This document shows positions 49,255 to 58,447 of a stretch of 64,000 bases of DNA, one piece after another. Each line of letters starts with the position of its first letter. Position 1 is the stretch's first letter. The notes below the pieces were generated by a model. That model saw nothing but the letters and a program-made list of their open reading frames with translations. It did no database searches and had not been told where the DNA came from. A program made the position numbers and the translations under genes. This stretch comes from Hyphomicrobium sp. NDB2Meth4 (lineage in GTDB: Bacteria; Pseudomonadota; Alphaproteobacteria; Rhizobiales; Hyphomicrobiaceae). The DNA is taken from the NCBI RefSeq assembly GCF_900117445.1, contig NZ_FPEJ01000001.1, positions 186,001 to 250,000 on the forward strand, in the 5' to 3' direction.

Positions 49255-50237
49255 GGATGATGCTCGGCTGAGCGAGCTGATGACGAGGCCACCGCCAGCG
49301 AGCGGGCACCGCCCCCCGTCGTGATGCGCTTGATCTCTTTGCCGCTGGCCGTATCGAGCACCGAGACATCGCCCGAGAACCAATTCGCGACGTAGGCGCG
49401 GCTCCCGTCCGGCGTCATGACGATGCCTTCTGGAAAGCGGCCAACCTTCTCGCGCGAGAGAATACGAAAATCATCCGTGTCGATGAGTGAGACGACACCC
49501 GTGCTCTGGCTAGCAACAAAAAGCCGCTTGCCGTCGATGCTCGTCGCGAGCCCGTAAGGCATGTGCCCCACGTCGATCATCGCGATCGAGCTCAGCGTCT
49601 GCGTGCTGATCACCGAAACGTTGGAGCTTTGCACATTCGCGACATAGACACGCGTACCGTCCGGCGACACCGTCAGCGCGAATGGCGCGCGCCCCACCGG
49701 GATCGTCGCCGCGATCCCCAGCGTCGTCGCATTGAGGATAGTCACCGAGTTGCTCTCCCGGTTTGCGACGATGACGAGCGCACCTTGCGGGCTCGACACG
49801 ATGCCGGCGGGCGAATGCCCGACGACGACCTTGCGCAGCTCCTTGCCCGACTGCGGATCGATCGCTGTAACGGTATTGTTGTTCCAGTCGCTGACGAACA
49901 GCGTATCGTCCTGGCTGACCGTTATCCCGAACGGCGTCCCGCCAACCTTCAGCAACCGCACCACCTGGCGCTTGGCCGCGTCGATGACCGAGATCTCGCC
50001 GCGCTCGGGATGCGTGACATAGAGCATCGCGCCTTGACGATCCGCGGCAATCCCCGCTGGAGCAAAAGCAACCGGGATCGTCGCCACCACGTCATTCGAC
50101 GATGTATCGATGACGCTGACCGTCGCCGCGTCCTGGTTACAGACAAACACCAGCGCGGCCCCACCGCCTGCAAGTGCCGGCGCCGCAACAAGCAGTGCCA
50201 GGGCAAGCCAGACGATGAAGCCGCGCCCAAGGTGCAT
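49251..50237 (-). CDS. mxaE: YVTN beta-propeller protein, mxaE position
   Basis: A 328-residue periplasmic seven-bladed propeller: signal peptide (LALALLVAAPALAGG) and repeated blades such as VSVIDTSSNDVVATIPV, ISVIDAAKRQVVRLLKVGG and VSVLDTASGKEIKRITTGG. Such proteins bind partners or cofactors. Placed between mxaD and mxaH, it corresponds by order to MxaE; whether it helps PQQ or calcium loading is unknown. It begins three bases after mxaD. Confidence 0.78.
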   Translation of the reverse strand: MHLGRGFIVWLALALLVAAPALAGGGAALVFVCNQDAATVSVIDTSSNDVVATIPVAFAPAGIAADRQGAMLYVTHPERGEISVIDAAKRQVVRLLKVGGTPFGITVSQDDTLFVSDWNNNTVTAIDPQSGKELRKVVVGHSPAGIVSSPQGALVIVANRESNSVTILNATTLGIAATIPVGRAPFALTVSPDGTRVYVANVQSSNVSVISTQTLSSIAMIDVGHMPYGLATSIDGKRLFVASQSTGVVSLIDTDDFRILSREKVGRFPEGIVMTPDGSRAYVANWFSGDVSVLDTASGKEIKRITTGGGARSLAVASSSARSAEHHP

Positions 50238-50240
50238 GAC

Positions 50241-50777
50241 TTACTTGCCCTCGGCCTTCGCCTTGAGGCCGGCAAGACCGGTCTTGAAGTATTCGGTCAT
50301 CGCCTTGATCGCCGCGGCATCGTTCTTATCCGGCGCCGGCTCGTTGCCTGTGTCAGCACGATAGAAGCGGCCCATCCAGGTTACGGTCGAACCATCGTTC
50401 GGTCCCGGCTTCACGGTGATCTCGGCGGTGTACGAGCTCACCGGCAGCACATCGATCTTCTCCTTCGACAGGCGATAGAGATAGTCCATCTCCTTGTCGC
50501 TGTAGTAGTCGAGGCCTTCCACCAGTTCGCCACCCGACTTGAATACGATGGTGCGCGAAGCGTTGTTTTCGTTGCCGCCCGTTCCGGTGCTGCTCGTCAA
50601 AGCCGGGTTCCACGTTGCAATGTCGGCAAAGTTTTTGATGATGTCCCAGACCTTCGCCGGCGGGGCGGCGATGTCGATCTTCTCTTCAACCTTCTGCGGG
50701 GTCGGACCGTGGGCGTGAGCGGCAACCGCCGTCACGCCGACGAAGAGGCAGGCAACGAGCGAACGCATTGGCGACAT
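50241..50777 (-). CDS. mxaD: MxaD methanol oxidation accessory protein
   Basis: A 178-residue periplasmic SRPBCC-fold protein: signal peptide ending AHA, then KIDIAAPPAKVWDIIKNFAD typical of the polyketide-cyclase/START-like fold. In Methylorubrum MxaD aids the interaction of methanol dehydrogenase with cytochrome cL. It starts immediately after the mxaL stop. Confidence 0.9.
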   Translation of the reverse strand: MSPMRSLVACLFVGVTAVAAHAHGPTPQKVEEKIDIAAPPAKVWDIIKNFADIATWNPALTSSTGTGGNENNASRTIVFKSGGELVEGLDYYSDKEMDYLYRLSKEKIDVLPVSSYTAEITVKPGPNDGSTVTWMGRFYRADTGNEPAPDKNDAAAIKAMTEYFKTGLAGLKAKAEGK

Positions 50778-51770
50778 TCAGTAGGCTCCTTTGGATGACG
50801 TGGAGGAGGACGAAACAAAGCTCTTGAGCGCGAGGTACGCGCCAAGTCCGTAAAGCGCGAGCAGCAGCACCAGCGCTAAGCTTCCCGGCACCGCGCTCAC
50901 ATCAGTTGCCACGAGCAGCGGCCGGCCGTGCGCAGCGGCCTCGAATGCAGGTACCAGATTGTAGTCGTCGCCGAGGTACGCGTAGGTGAGCCCGGTCACA
51001 GAAGCGAGCTGCTTGAGATACGCTTCACGCACGACCGCGAGATGCTCTTTGTTATTGACGACGGCATTGCCGAACGGCGCCCATTTCGGGTGATAGCCGG
51101 GACGCGACGCGGCATCCGGCGGCGGCGGTCCGGAGCGGTTTTCCTGCGGCACGTCCTGCGCGCCGTAGGTGCCGATCTCGCGTCCATCCTCGTCGTATTT
51201 GAGCAAACGTGCGAACTTGCGCCCGCCATCTCCGACAATCAGCCCGCCGACATCGCCCGGCTTGCCATCGAACGGTGCAAGGCCGCTGAACGGCAGCGGC
51301 GGAAGTTCATGCCCGTCAGTAATGAATATGAGATCGGCCTTCAGGCTGTGCGCTATGTCGAGTGCGCTGTAGAGCCCCTTCGAAACGTAGCTGTCGCCTT
51401 CCCAAGCCATGCGCCAGTCGAGCATGGCAATTGCCCCGTCGATCGCCGCGAAGTTCTCACAAACCTCGACGGGATTGAACAACAGGAACGTGCGACGCTC
51501 CGTGAAAATGCCGAGCCCCAGCCTCGACCCGCACGGCAGCTTTGACAACGTATCGCGCAGCGCGAACTTCGCCGCCTGCAGCCGGCTCGTCTTCTCGCCG
51601 CCGACAGTCATGTCACGCGTGTTCATGCTGGTCGTAATGTCGACTACAGCGACCACATCGTAGACGTCGCGCGTCAGCTTGATGCGCGGCACGAGCATAG
51701 CTCCGAGCACCAGCAGCAGAGCGCCGGCAACCAGCCACAAGCGCGGATCTCGGAATGTCGCCCGGCTCAT
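50778..51770 (-). CDS. mxaL: MxaL VWA-type assembly protein
   Basis: A 330-residue protein with membrane helices at both ends (about residues 10-28 and 297-316) and a periplasmic von Willebrand A domain between. The metal site is DITTS (Asp44, Thr46, Ser48), slightly altered from the standard. With MxaA and MxaK it is required for calcium insertion into methanol dehydrogenase in Methylorubrum. It overlaps mxaK by four bases. Confidence 0.92.
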   Translation of the reverse strand: MSRATFRDPRLWLVAGALLLVLGAMLVPRIKLTRDVYDVVAVVDITTSMNTRDMTVGGEKTSRLQAAKFALRDTLSKLPCGSRLGLGIFTERRTFLLFNPVEVCENFAAIDGAIAMLDWRMAWEGDSYVSKGLYSALDIAHSLKADLIFITDGHELPPLPFSGLAPFDGKPGDVGGLIVGDGGRKFARLLKYDEDGREIGTYGAQDVPQENRSGPPPPDAASRPGYHPKWAPFGNAVVNNKEHLAVVREAYLKQLASVTGLTYAYLGDDYNLVPAFEAAAHGRPLLVATDVSAVPGSLALVLLLALYGLGAYLALKSFVSSSSTSSKGAY

Positions 51771-52357
51771 GGCAAACCTTTCGGTGTTCCCGGCAGGTCG
51801 GTCCAGAGCTTCTCCGGCGTCTCGAGCGGCTTCTCCTCGTCCTCGGGCACAGCCTGAGGCAGATCGCGCACCAGGCGCATGGAGACATCGAGATTGTACT
51901 TCGCGTCCCAGTTACCGGGATCGAGCCGCAACGCGCTGCGATATTCCGACTTCGCCAGCGAGACCATCGGAATGGCCTTGTCGAAATTGCCCTTCTCGAT
52001 CTCCCGCACCGCCGCCCGCATCCGCGCGTTGGCCATGTTATAGAGCATGCGCATCTGGATCGCGTCGTCGGCACGCAGCGGGGCCTGGTCCAGGAGCGGC
52101 TGCGCCTCTTCAATCCGTCCGCGCTTGAGCAGGAATGCCGCGCGTGCATCGAGCAGCGCCGGCGACGCCGTCGCCGGATCGATGACGATGTTCTTGCCTG
52201 CACGCAGCTGATCGATGGCGGCGTTCGTCTTCAGCTTCGAGGCGAAAAGCGCCCCGGCGCTGATCATCACCGCGCAGCTGGCCACAAGCACCACCCACAG
52301 CGCCGCCGACTTCAGCACGCCAACCGATGGTAGCTGTCCTGCGAGCGGGATCCGCAT
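51767..52357 (-). CDS. mxaK: MxaK assembly protein
   Basis: A 196-residue protein with one N-terminal membrane helix (about residues 16-38, AALWVVLVASCAVMISAGAL) and a periplasmic TPR-like helical domain (LLDARAAFLLKRGRIEEAQP, then YRSALRLDPGNWDAKYNL). Part of the calcium-insertion set with MxaA and MxaL. The ATG at 52357 falls one base after the mxaC stop. Confidence 0.9.
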   Translation of the reverse strand: MRIPLAGQLPSVGVLKSAALWVVLVASCAVMISAGALFASKLKTNAAIDQLRAGKNIVIDPATASPALLDARAAFLLKRGRIEEAQPLLDQAPLRADDAIQMRMLYNMANARMRAAVREIEKGNFDKAIPMVSLAKSEYRSALRLDPGNWDAKYNLDVSMRLVRDLPQAVPEDEEKPLETPEKLWTDLPGTPKGLP

Positions 52358-52358
52358 G

Positions 52359-53429
52359 TCAGGCTGCCTCTTTCTCACGCGATATCGCCGCCGCACGCCG
52401 CGTAGCAGTGACACTGGACGACGCCCGTTCGCCACGATGCCCACCGCCGTCCAGCTGCACTTCCGCCAGCTTGGCCAGCGTCAGCAACAGCAGGGCAGCG
52501 CCCGCGATGCCGTACGCGATCTTCGACAGATCGACCTCTGGAATGCGCTCCTGGTAACGGATCGGATTACGCTCCAGCTTGTCGATTTCCGCGATCGCAT
52601 CGGCAACGGCCTTCGGGTTCTCGGCCTCGAAAGCGCGGTACGGCACCTTCAGCGACTGGAAGAAAATGTTGAGATGCCGCTCAGGCAGCGCTTGCGGCGT
52701 ATCCGGAACGTCCTCCCCCGGCGGGTCAAAGATGCCGGGCGCCCCCTCCGTGCGCAGGTAGAGCCAATAAAGATTGACCGGCCGCTTCGCGATTTGTGCG
52801 CGCAGCTTCTCCTGCACCCGACGATCGATTACCGCGGCGCCGTCCGAAACCAAAACGATCGCCCGCGACGCCGCCGTAGGGTCGGCTTCATGCATCGACA
52901 GCGCGAGCGACAGTCCGAGACCCACGTTCGTGTAGGCGAGGCCCGGCCGCGTGATGGCATCGATCGCGCCCAGCACGGCATCTCGCTGACTGGTGATCGG
53001 GAGCACGTACATCGGCAGGGTCGAGAACGCCGCGACACCGAAGCGGTCATGCGGGCGCTTCTCGACGAAATCGCGCAACAGATGCCGCGCCGCCGCTGAC
53101 TTCGACGCTTCGCCATCGCCCGGCGGGCGCCCCGCGAACGTATCGTCCATGCTGCTCGAGCGATCCAGCAGCAGCACGATATGCGATCCCTCTCCGACGC
53201 GCTCGACCGTCTGCCCGCTGAGATGGATACCAGCGAGCGCTGCAAGCAGCGCAGCCAGCGCGACGACACCCGAAAGGTGCAACACCACGTCGATCACGCG
53301 CGACAGCGTATCGGTCTCCACCGCCGCCAGCGAAGGGTAGCCCTGCGCGCGCTGGATCGCGAAAATGACCGGCAACAGCACCAGCGGCAGCAACAGCAGC
53401 ACCAACGGCGAGTTGAACCCGAGGTTCAT
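52359..53429 (-). CDS. mxaC: MxaC VWA-type assembly protein
   Basis: A 356-residue inner-membrane protein: two N-terminal helices (residues 9-26 and 45-70), a periplasmic von Willebrand A domain with an intact metal site DRSSS (Asp89, Ser91, Ser93), and a C-terminal helix (about 300-320). It partners with the MoxR-type ATPase MxaR. It overlaps mxaA by four bases. Confidence 0.92.
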   Translation of the reverse strand: MNLGFNSPLVLLLLPLVLLPVIFAIQRAQGYPSLAAVETDTLSRVIDVVLHLSGVVALAALLAALAGIHLSGQTVERVGEGSHIVLLLDRSSSMDDTFAGRPPGDGEASKSAAARHLLRDFVEKRPHDRFGVAAFSTLPMYVLPITSQRDAVLGAIDAITRPGLAYTNVGLGLSLALSMHEADPTAASRAIVLVSDGAAVIDRRVQEKLRAQIAKRPVNLYWLYLRTEGAPGIFDPPGEDVPDTPQALPERHLNIFFQSLKVPYRAFEAENPKAVADAIAEIDKLERNPIRYQERIPEVDLSKIAYGIAGAALLLLTLAKLAEVQLDGGGHRGERASSSVTATRRAAAISREKEAA

Positions 53430-54361
53430 GCCGCCCTCCGCTCAGCGACGCTGAGGTGCTGGCTGAGTTCGGCTAGGGCCGGCAACGGCATCTGCGCCCG
53501 CGCCTGCTCGACCTCGTTGGCAAAGAACGCGCGCCGCGATGACGCGAACAGCTTCCTCACCTCATCGCCGTAGGGAGCAAACTCAGGATGCTCCGACAGA
53601 AATTGCGCCACATCGTCGGCGAGAACCCGGCGTCCGGCAGCAAGGTCGAACGCGCGGTGCAACTTCAACAGCGCCGCACGATAGCCCCGTGGCCCGCTCA
53701 GCGTTTCTGCGTTCGACCGGATGAACCGAGCCGCGTCTGTGAATGGGCGTTGCGGACGCTTGTGGAATGGCCACCATGCGTTGTGCCACGCGAGCCCTAC
53801 GAGCGACAGCAAGGCAGTGGCCGTTGAAATCAGCAGCGCTGTGCGTTCAGTCCCCGTCACCAGACGTGGCGCAACCGCATCCGGTTGCACTTCCACCGCG
53901 CTGCCGCTGCTCTGGCTGGCTGCAGCAAAAAGCTGCCGGATGGGTGAGGTGATGAAGCCGAAATCGCGCACCTGCACTTCACGCGTCGCCTGCGCGTTCT
54001 TGATCGTTAGCGTAAACCCGGGGATCGTCAGTTTGCGCGGATCGAGAGGCGCGTAGAACGTCTGGTACACCAGCGTCAGCTTGTACAGCGTACCATCGCC
54101 GTCAGCCTCGCTCTCGACGTTGGAAGAGGCAAGCTCCAGCCAGTAGTTGAGCGGGCCAGGCCGCGGAATGGAGGACAGATCCAGCTCTTCTCCAGGCCCG
54201 GTGCGCAGCTCGAACACGCGCTCCAGCTTATCGCCTATGAAGTAGCCGAACGCCCGCGGCTCGACGACCGTGAGCGACGACGTCCCAGATGGCGTAACGG
54301 ACTGCGCGCCGGCCCCGGCCGCAAATCCGAAGACGACGCAGAGGAGCAACATCAGCCTCAT
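53426..54361 (-). CDS. mxaA: MxaA assembly protein
   Basis: A 311-residue protein with a signal peptide (MRLMLLLCVVFGFAAGAGA), a periplasmic beta-rich domain, one internal membrane helix (about residues 155-175) and a cytoplasmic helical domain (LHRAFDLAAGRRVLADDVAQ). Required in Methylorubrum for calcium insertion into the enzyme. The ATG overlaps the mxaS stop, which fixes the start. Confidence 0.9.
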   Translation of the reverse strand: MRLMLLLCVVFGFAAGAGAQSVTPSGTSSLTVVEPRAFGYFIGDKLERVFELRTGPGEELDLSSIPRPGPLNYWLELASSNVESEADGDGTLYKLTLVYQTFYAPLDPRKLTIPGFTLTIKNAQATREVQVRDFGFITSPIRQLFAAASQSSGSAVEVQPDAVAPRLVTGTERTALLISTATALLSLVGLAWHNAWWPFHKRPQRPFTDAARFIRSNAETLSGPRGYRAALLKLHRAFDLAAGRRVLADDVAQFLSEHPEFAPYGDEVRKLFASSRRAFFANEVEQARAQMPLPALAELSQHLSVAERRAA

Positions 54362-55236
54362 GCGTAGCCACCCACGAGGTGCGCGCCCAGCCTGTCCCAG
54401 TCGATCCGGTCTTGAATCTCGAACGGTGCCCGGCCGAACCGCGCAGCAATCGACCTGAGCGCGGCACGGCGGCGTCCGCTCCTCCTTTGCCACGCCTCCC
54501 ATAGACTGGGGCGCATGACGACGAGACGCCGCCGGCCGACCTCAAGGTCGGTGAGAGACATGATCCCCCACCGAGGCAACCTTTCGATCTCAAGACTGTC
54601 GGACAGCACGATAGGTACGATGTCGTGGTGCGCGAAGGCAGCGAAGATCTTCTCCGTCTCCTCGCTCGGGATGTAAAAGTCCGAGATCAGGAATACGAGC
54701 TTGCGCCGCCCCGCGATCAACCCGGCAGCATCGATGAAACCTTGCGAGCCCGCTCCCCGCGGTGTGAACGAGCGCAGTCGGGACAGCATCTCCATCTCGC
54801 TGCCACGCGCCCGCGTCGCCAGAAACGTCAGATCCTTCTGCACCACGGCGTCGCAGCCGATCAGGCCGAATGCATCACCAGCGCGCCGCACCGAACCCGC
54901 CAGAGCTCCGCATAACTGCGCCGCAAGCCGCATCTTGTCCGCGCTGCCGCGAAACCCCATCGACGCCGAGACATCGACGATCGCGTAGACGACGACGGAC
55001 GTTTTCTGCTCGAAGCGGCGAGCATAGAGCCCTTCGAATGGGTCACGCGCGCTGATCCTCAGATCGATGCGGCGCGGATCGGGGCTGCGCAGCAATGGCA
55101 CGACGTCGCGAAAGAAGCCGCCCGCGCCCTCGAGCTTGCCGCGGTGGGTACCAACACGGACATTAGAGCTGCGCCACGGCAGACGATATGGAATATCTGC
55201 CGGCGGCGCAGTGTCGTGCGGGCCCCTGTCGGTCAT
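54358..55236 (-). CDS. mxaS: MxaS DUF58 protein
   Basis: A 292-residue soluble DUF58/VWA protein: GKLEGAGGFFRDVVPLL and the DUF58 segment RISARDPFEGLYARRFEQKT, followed by an intact metal site DVSAS (Asp88, Ser90, Ser92). DUF58 proteins work with MoxR ATPases encoded next to them, here MxaR. The ATG overlaps the mxaR stop. Confidence 0.92.
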   Translation of the reverse strand: MTDRGPHDTAPPADIPYRLPWRSSNVRVGTHRGKLEGAGGFFRDVVPLLRSPDPRRIDLRISARDPFEGLYARRFEQKTSVVVYAIVDVSASMGFRGSADKMRLAAQLCGALAGSVRRAGDAFGLIGCDAVVQKDLTFLATRARGSEMEMLSRLRSFTPRGAGSQGFIDAAGLIAGRRKLVFLISDFYIPSEETEKIFAAFAHHDIVPIVLSDSLEIERLPRWGIMSLTDLEVGRRRLVVMRPSLWEAWQRRSGRRRAALRSIAARFGRAPFEIQDRIDWDRLGAHLVGGYA

Positions 55237-56282
55237 GGCGCCGGCACTCTCTCGAACAGCTGCCGGCAAAGTTCGCGCACGATCGGCTCGCGCCGCAGCT
55301 CGTAGATGGGATCGAAGAAGATGCGATGCGCCATCGTCACGAAGTAGACCGAGCGCAGATCCTCCGGCACCACCATCGTGCGATTATCGAGCCACGCAGC
55401 GACGCGTGCGGCCCGCAACAGGTAGCTCATACCGCGAGGGCTCGCGCCGCCGGCGATGAGACGGCCCATCTCCACGTCCGGAATTTCGATGCCGACCGAC
55501 GCCGGATTGCGCACCGCCTCCCATAGATCCAGCGTGTAGCGCTCCAGATCCGGGCTCGTCTCGATCGTCTCTTGAATGACCGCGGCTACCTTTGGCAGCG
55601 CCTTATGATCGAGGATCGATTCTGGCACCGCATGGATCAGCTTGTCGCTGTCGTGAAAGCGCGCATCGAACGCAAGCTGCCGTCTGACCTCCTGGTCGGC
55701 CGGCGTTGAGATATTGATCTCCATGAGGAAACGGTCGCGCGCCGCCGCGGGCAGCTCGAACGTTTCTTCGCGCTCGATCCTGTTGCGATCGGCAAACACC
55801 AGCAGGTAGGGGAAGTAATATTCGCGGTTGAATGCGGTGATGCTCCGCTCCGCCATGAGGCGCAGCAAAAGCGAGTGCACCTGCGGGCGCGCACGGTTGA
55901 TTTCGTTGAAAAAGAAGATGGTTAGATCGCTGCCGTAGCGGATCACTGGGCCCGGTTCGACACGCGGACGACCATCCTCACCGATATAGGTGTGATAGAT
56001 CATGTCCGCGGGCATCAGGTCGATTGTGCCTTCGACGCGCTCGTAAGCACCGCCGAGGCCGCGCGCGGCCGCCCGCAGCAAAGTCGTCTTGCCGACGCCG
56101 ACGTCGCCCTCGAGCAGCACATGGCCACGTGCGAAGATCGCGATTGTCAGCAGTCTGACGACAGGCCGCTGTCCGACAACGACTTTGTTGAGCTCGCGTT
56201 CGAATTCGAGAGCACGCTGTCGCCACGCACTAAGGTCGATTCCCTCGGAATCCCTCACCGCCGTCACACTTTCGCGGGACAA
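55233..56282 (-). CDS. mxaR: MxaR MoxR-family AAA+ ATPase
   Basis: A 349-residue cytoplasmic ATPase that with the VWA proteins remodels or activates methanol dehydrogenase. Walker A is GDVGVGKTT (Lys65). The Walker B region reads IFFFNEINRA, with Asn where most MoxR proteins have Asp. A TTG start at 56282 is favoured because AGGAG lies six bases upstream; a GTG at 56267 is possible. It is separated from mxaI by a strong hairpin. Confidence 0.92.
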   Translation of the reverse strand: MSRESVTAVRDSEGIDLSAWRQRALEFERELNKVVVGQRPVVRLLTIAIFARGHVLLEGDVGVGKTTLLRAAARGLGGAYERVEGTIDLMPADMIYHTYIGEDGRPRVEPGPVIRYGSDLTIFFFNEINRARPQVHSLLLRLMAERSITAFNREYYFPYLLVFADRNRIEREETFELPAAARDRFLMEINISTPADQEVRRQLAFDARFHDSDKLIHAVPESILDHKALPKVAAVIQETIETSPDLERYTLDLWEAVRNPASVGIEIPDVEMGRLIAGGASPRGMSYLLRAARVAAWLDNRTMVVPEDLRSVYFVTMAHRIFFDPIYELRREPIVRELCRQLFERVPAP

Positions 56283-56352
56283 AAGGCGCTCCTCTCATCA
56301 GGGCCGCTTCTGCGCCGGCCGCTGCTGTTACAATCAAACAGAAATGGGTCGT

Positions 56353-56376
56353 GGGGTGCGGCGGTAGCCGCACCCC
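56353..56376 (-). terminator. Hairpin between mxaI and mxaR
   Basis: On the minus strand GGGGTGCGGC and GCCGCACCCC form a perfect 10-bp stem with a TACC loop, 60 bases after the mxaI stop. A weak T-rich stretch (ATTTCTGTTTG) follows at some distance. It likely attenuates or stabilises, leaving mxaRSACKLDEH at lower expression than mxaFJGI. Confidence 0.6.
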
Positions 56377-56435
56377 GATTCCTCGGGAGGAAGCAGGTTT
56401 AGCGTGGCACTGCTCCGAGGAAAGACTCCGAAAAC

Positions 56436-56723
56436 TTAGTCGGAGATCTCGTCGACGTCGTAGACCCACTCACCGGTCTTGACGAAGTGCGCAGTGCGCT
56501 TCGCGTTGCGAGCTTCCATGGCGCGCTCGGAAGCGCCCTGCTTGGCGAGCTCGGCCGGATCATGCTTGGGGTCGTACTTCGAGCCGGCAACCTTCTCCGG
56601 GAAGCCGGGCTTCGGCTCCCAGCAGTTGCCGGGGGCCTTGCACTTCGTGCCGTCGTAGGCGAAGGCAGACGTAGCAGCGACGAGAGCCGCTGCGGCAGTG
56701 CCGATGAACAACAACTTCTTCAT
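56436..56723 (-). CDS. mxaI: Methanol dehydrogenase small subunit
   Basis: The beta subunit of the periplasmic calcium-dependent methanol dehydrogenase. The 95-residue precursor has a 22-residue signal peptide (to AFA), leaving a 73-residue lysine-rich mature chain with the disulfide pair Cys6 and Cys12 (mature numbering, in GTKCKAPGNCWEP). AGGAGG precedes the ATG. Its presence is specific to MxaFI-type enzymes rather than XoxF. Confidence 0.97.
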   Translation of the reverse strand: MKKLLFIGTAAAALVAATSAFAYDGTKCKAPGNCWEPKPGFPEKVAGSKYDPKHDPAELAKQGASERAMEARNAKRTAHFVKTGEWVYDVDEISD

Positions 56724-56808
56724 GACTAGTTTCCTCCTGGCTTCGTTCAGTTAGCTCGGCGGTGTACCCGCCTTCTTTGCTCGCGCCCCTCCGGAAGCGA
56801 ACATCTCG

Positions 56809-57393
56809 TTATTCAGGCATCGGTCCGCACTTGTCGTTCGGCGCTGCCTTGGCTTCTTCGGCAGTACCGCCGTGCTCACCACCTGGCGGCTGCACATAGG
56901 GCGTGAAATTCGCCTTCTGCTCTTTGCTTAGCCACTTCGCGGTGTTGGCCGGTCCTGTGTAGAGGTGACGAATCCAAGCCATGATCAACAGCAGCTCGTT
57001 GATCGACTTGTCGCTGTGCGGACCCATCATGCCCTGAGCACCGCCATAGACGGTCTCAAACATGCCCTTATCGGTTTTGTTCTTTGGATAGGTCCAATAA
57101 TTGTCGTTGAGACCGGGGCCGACTTTGCCTTCCGCCAAATGCCCATGACATCCAGAGCACGAGGAGAGGAAGAGATATTCGCCGCGCGGCAGACACTCTT
57201 TCACTTCGTTGTACGGGTTCCTGCCTGTCTCGAGGAACTCCTTCACCGCCGGCGTGTCGACCTTCGGAGCCAACGTCATATCAAGCGGCTCGCCGGTAAT
57301 CGTATTGCGGAAAGGCTCATCGAGTGCGAGCGCTACGATCGGAAACATTGCGATAGCAGCACCCGCAAGCAGTCGTCGTGTAAACTTCTTCAT
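56809..57393 (-). CDS. mxaG: Cytochrome cL
   Basis: Periplasmic electron acceptor of methanol dehydrogenase. The 194-residue precursor has a signal peptide to about residue 24 and the haem motif CSGCH (Cys79, Cys82, His83). The family stretch GGAQGMMGPHSDKSINELL follows the haem site. The start overlaps the mxaJ stop (ATGA). Confidence 0.96.
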   Translation of the reverse strand: MKKFTRRLLAGAAIAMFPIVALALDEPFRNTITGEPLDMTLAPKVDTPAVKEFLETGRNPYNEVKECLPRGEYLFLSSCSGCHGHLAEGKVGPGLNDNYWTYPKNKTDKGMFETVYGGAQGMMGPHSDKSINELLLIMAWIRHLYTGPANTAKWLSKEQKANFTPYVQPPGGEHGGTAEEAKAAPNDKCGPMPE

Positions 57394-58295
57394 CCAGCGC
57401 GCCCCTCAGGAGTCTTGGCAATCGCATCGAGGGGAATGCCTTCTTCCTTCAAGATGGTTTCAATTTCCGGCCCCGCTTTCTCAAGCGCGGCATTCACTTC
57501 ATCGAGCAGTTTCTTATCGTCCTTGCGCACACCGACCGACTGGTCGAAGTGGAAAGGAATGTGCTTGCCGTCGCCCCGCGTTGCGTTATCGGGAATGACA
57601 ACCAGCTTCACTTGATCGCCACGCTGCTTCGCGTAGCGAGCCACCTCCGGCGCAAACACGACAGCTAAGTCGGCCTTGCCCGAAGCGACCTCGTCGACAT
57701 ATCGCTGCGGCTCGATGCGGACGTACTGGTTCCGCTTGCTCTTGAAGCCGGTGAGCGATTTCATGTAGTTGAAGTTGCGGTTGAACAGTCCGAGCTTCTC
57801 CAGCATCACCTGCGCGGGAGTGTCGGCTGCAATCGCGATCTTGTTCGCCTTCAGCAGGTCAGGGCTGTCCCAGCTCGTGATGTCGAGCGGCGAGTCTTTG
57901 CGCAGCACGAAGACGTAGGGAGCGCGATAGTACGGCTTGGATGTCAGCACGCGTTCATCGCCGGTATCGAGGCCGATGACGACGTCGCATTCCTTCTTGT
58001 CAAGCTGATCTCGAACAAGATAGATGGCCGGCTTTTTGATCCAGGAGAACTTGACCTTGCGGTCCATGGCCTGGCCAAGAGCCTTGGCGATCTTGTTCTC
58101 AAATCCTTCGCCGTCGCCCGTCGAATAAGGTGCTTCGACTTCGGAGGCGCATACGCGCAATATCGAAGGGTCTGCAGCTTTAGCAGTTGCCGACTTGGAG
58201 TCCTCGGCCCATGCAGAGGCTGAGAGGCTCATAAGCACCACTGCAGACGAGAGCATCAGCCCCGCTGCGTGATGAGTTTTGATTCTCTTGCTCAT
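57390..58295 (-). CDS. mxaJ: MxaJ periplasmic protein
   Basis: A 301-residue periplasmic protein of the bacterial solute-binding (type 3) fold: signal peptide to AWA30, then ILRVCASEVEAPYST, GLDTGDERVLTSKPYYRAPY and a C-terminal lobe. It is essential for methanol oxidation in Methylorubrum and may act as chaperone for MxaFI. It follows mxaF after a 198-base gap that contains a strong hairpin. Confidence 0.94.
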   Translation of the reverse strand: MSKRIKTHHAAGLMLSSAVVLMSLSASAWAEDSKSATAKAADPSILRVCASEVEAPYSTGDGEGFENKIAKALGQAMDRKVKFSWIKKPAIYLVRDQLDKKECDVVIGLDTGDERVLTSKPYYRAPYVFVLRKDSPLDITSWDSPDLLKANKIAIAADTPAQVMLEKLGLFNRNFNYMKSLTGFKSKRNQYVRIEPQRYVDEVASGKADLAVVFAPEVARYAKQRGDQVKLVVIPDNATRGDGKHIPFHFDQSVGVRKDDKKLLDEVNAALEKAGPEIETILKEEGIPLDAIAKTPEGRAG

Positions 58296-58447
58296 GTTTA
58301 CGCTATGATTCCTGAAGCAGATCTGCTCCGGGCGCAGGCCTGATGTTCAAGTTGGTTCTTTGGCCAACGCTCACACCGCTCGGGTGTTTGGAGACAGCAT
58401 CCTTACCGTTGGAGGAGGAGACGGATCGGTAGCTGTGAGGCAATCGC

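Noticed and set aside
49563-50798. 411-residue plus-strand frame opposite mxaE and mxaD
   Set aside because: Very Arg/His-rich, spans two coupled genes on the other strand; not credible.
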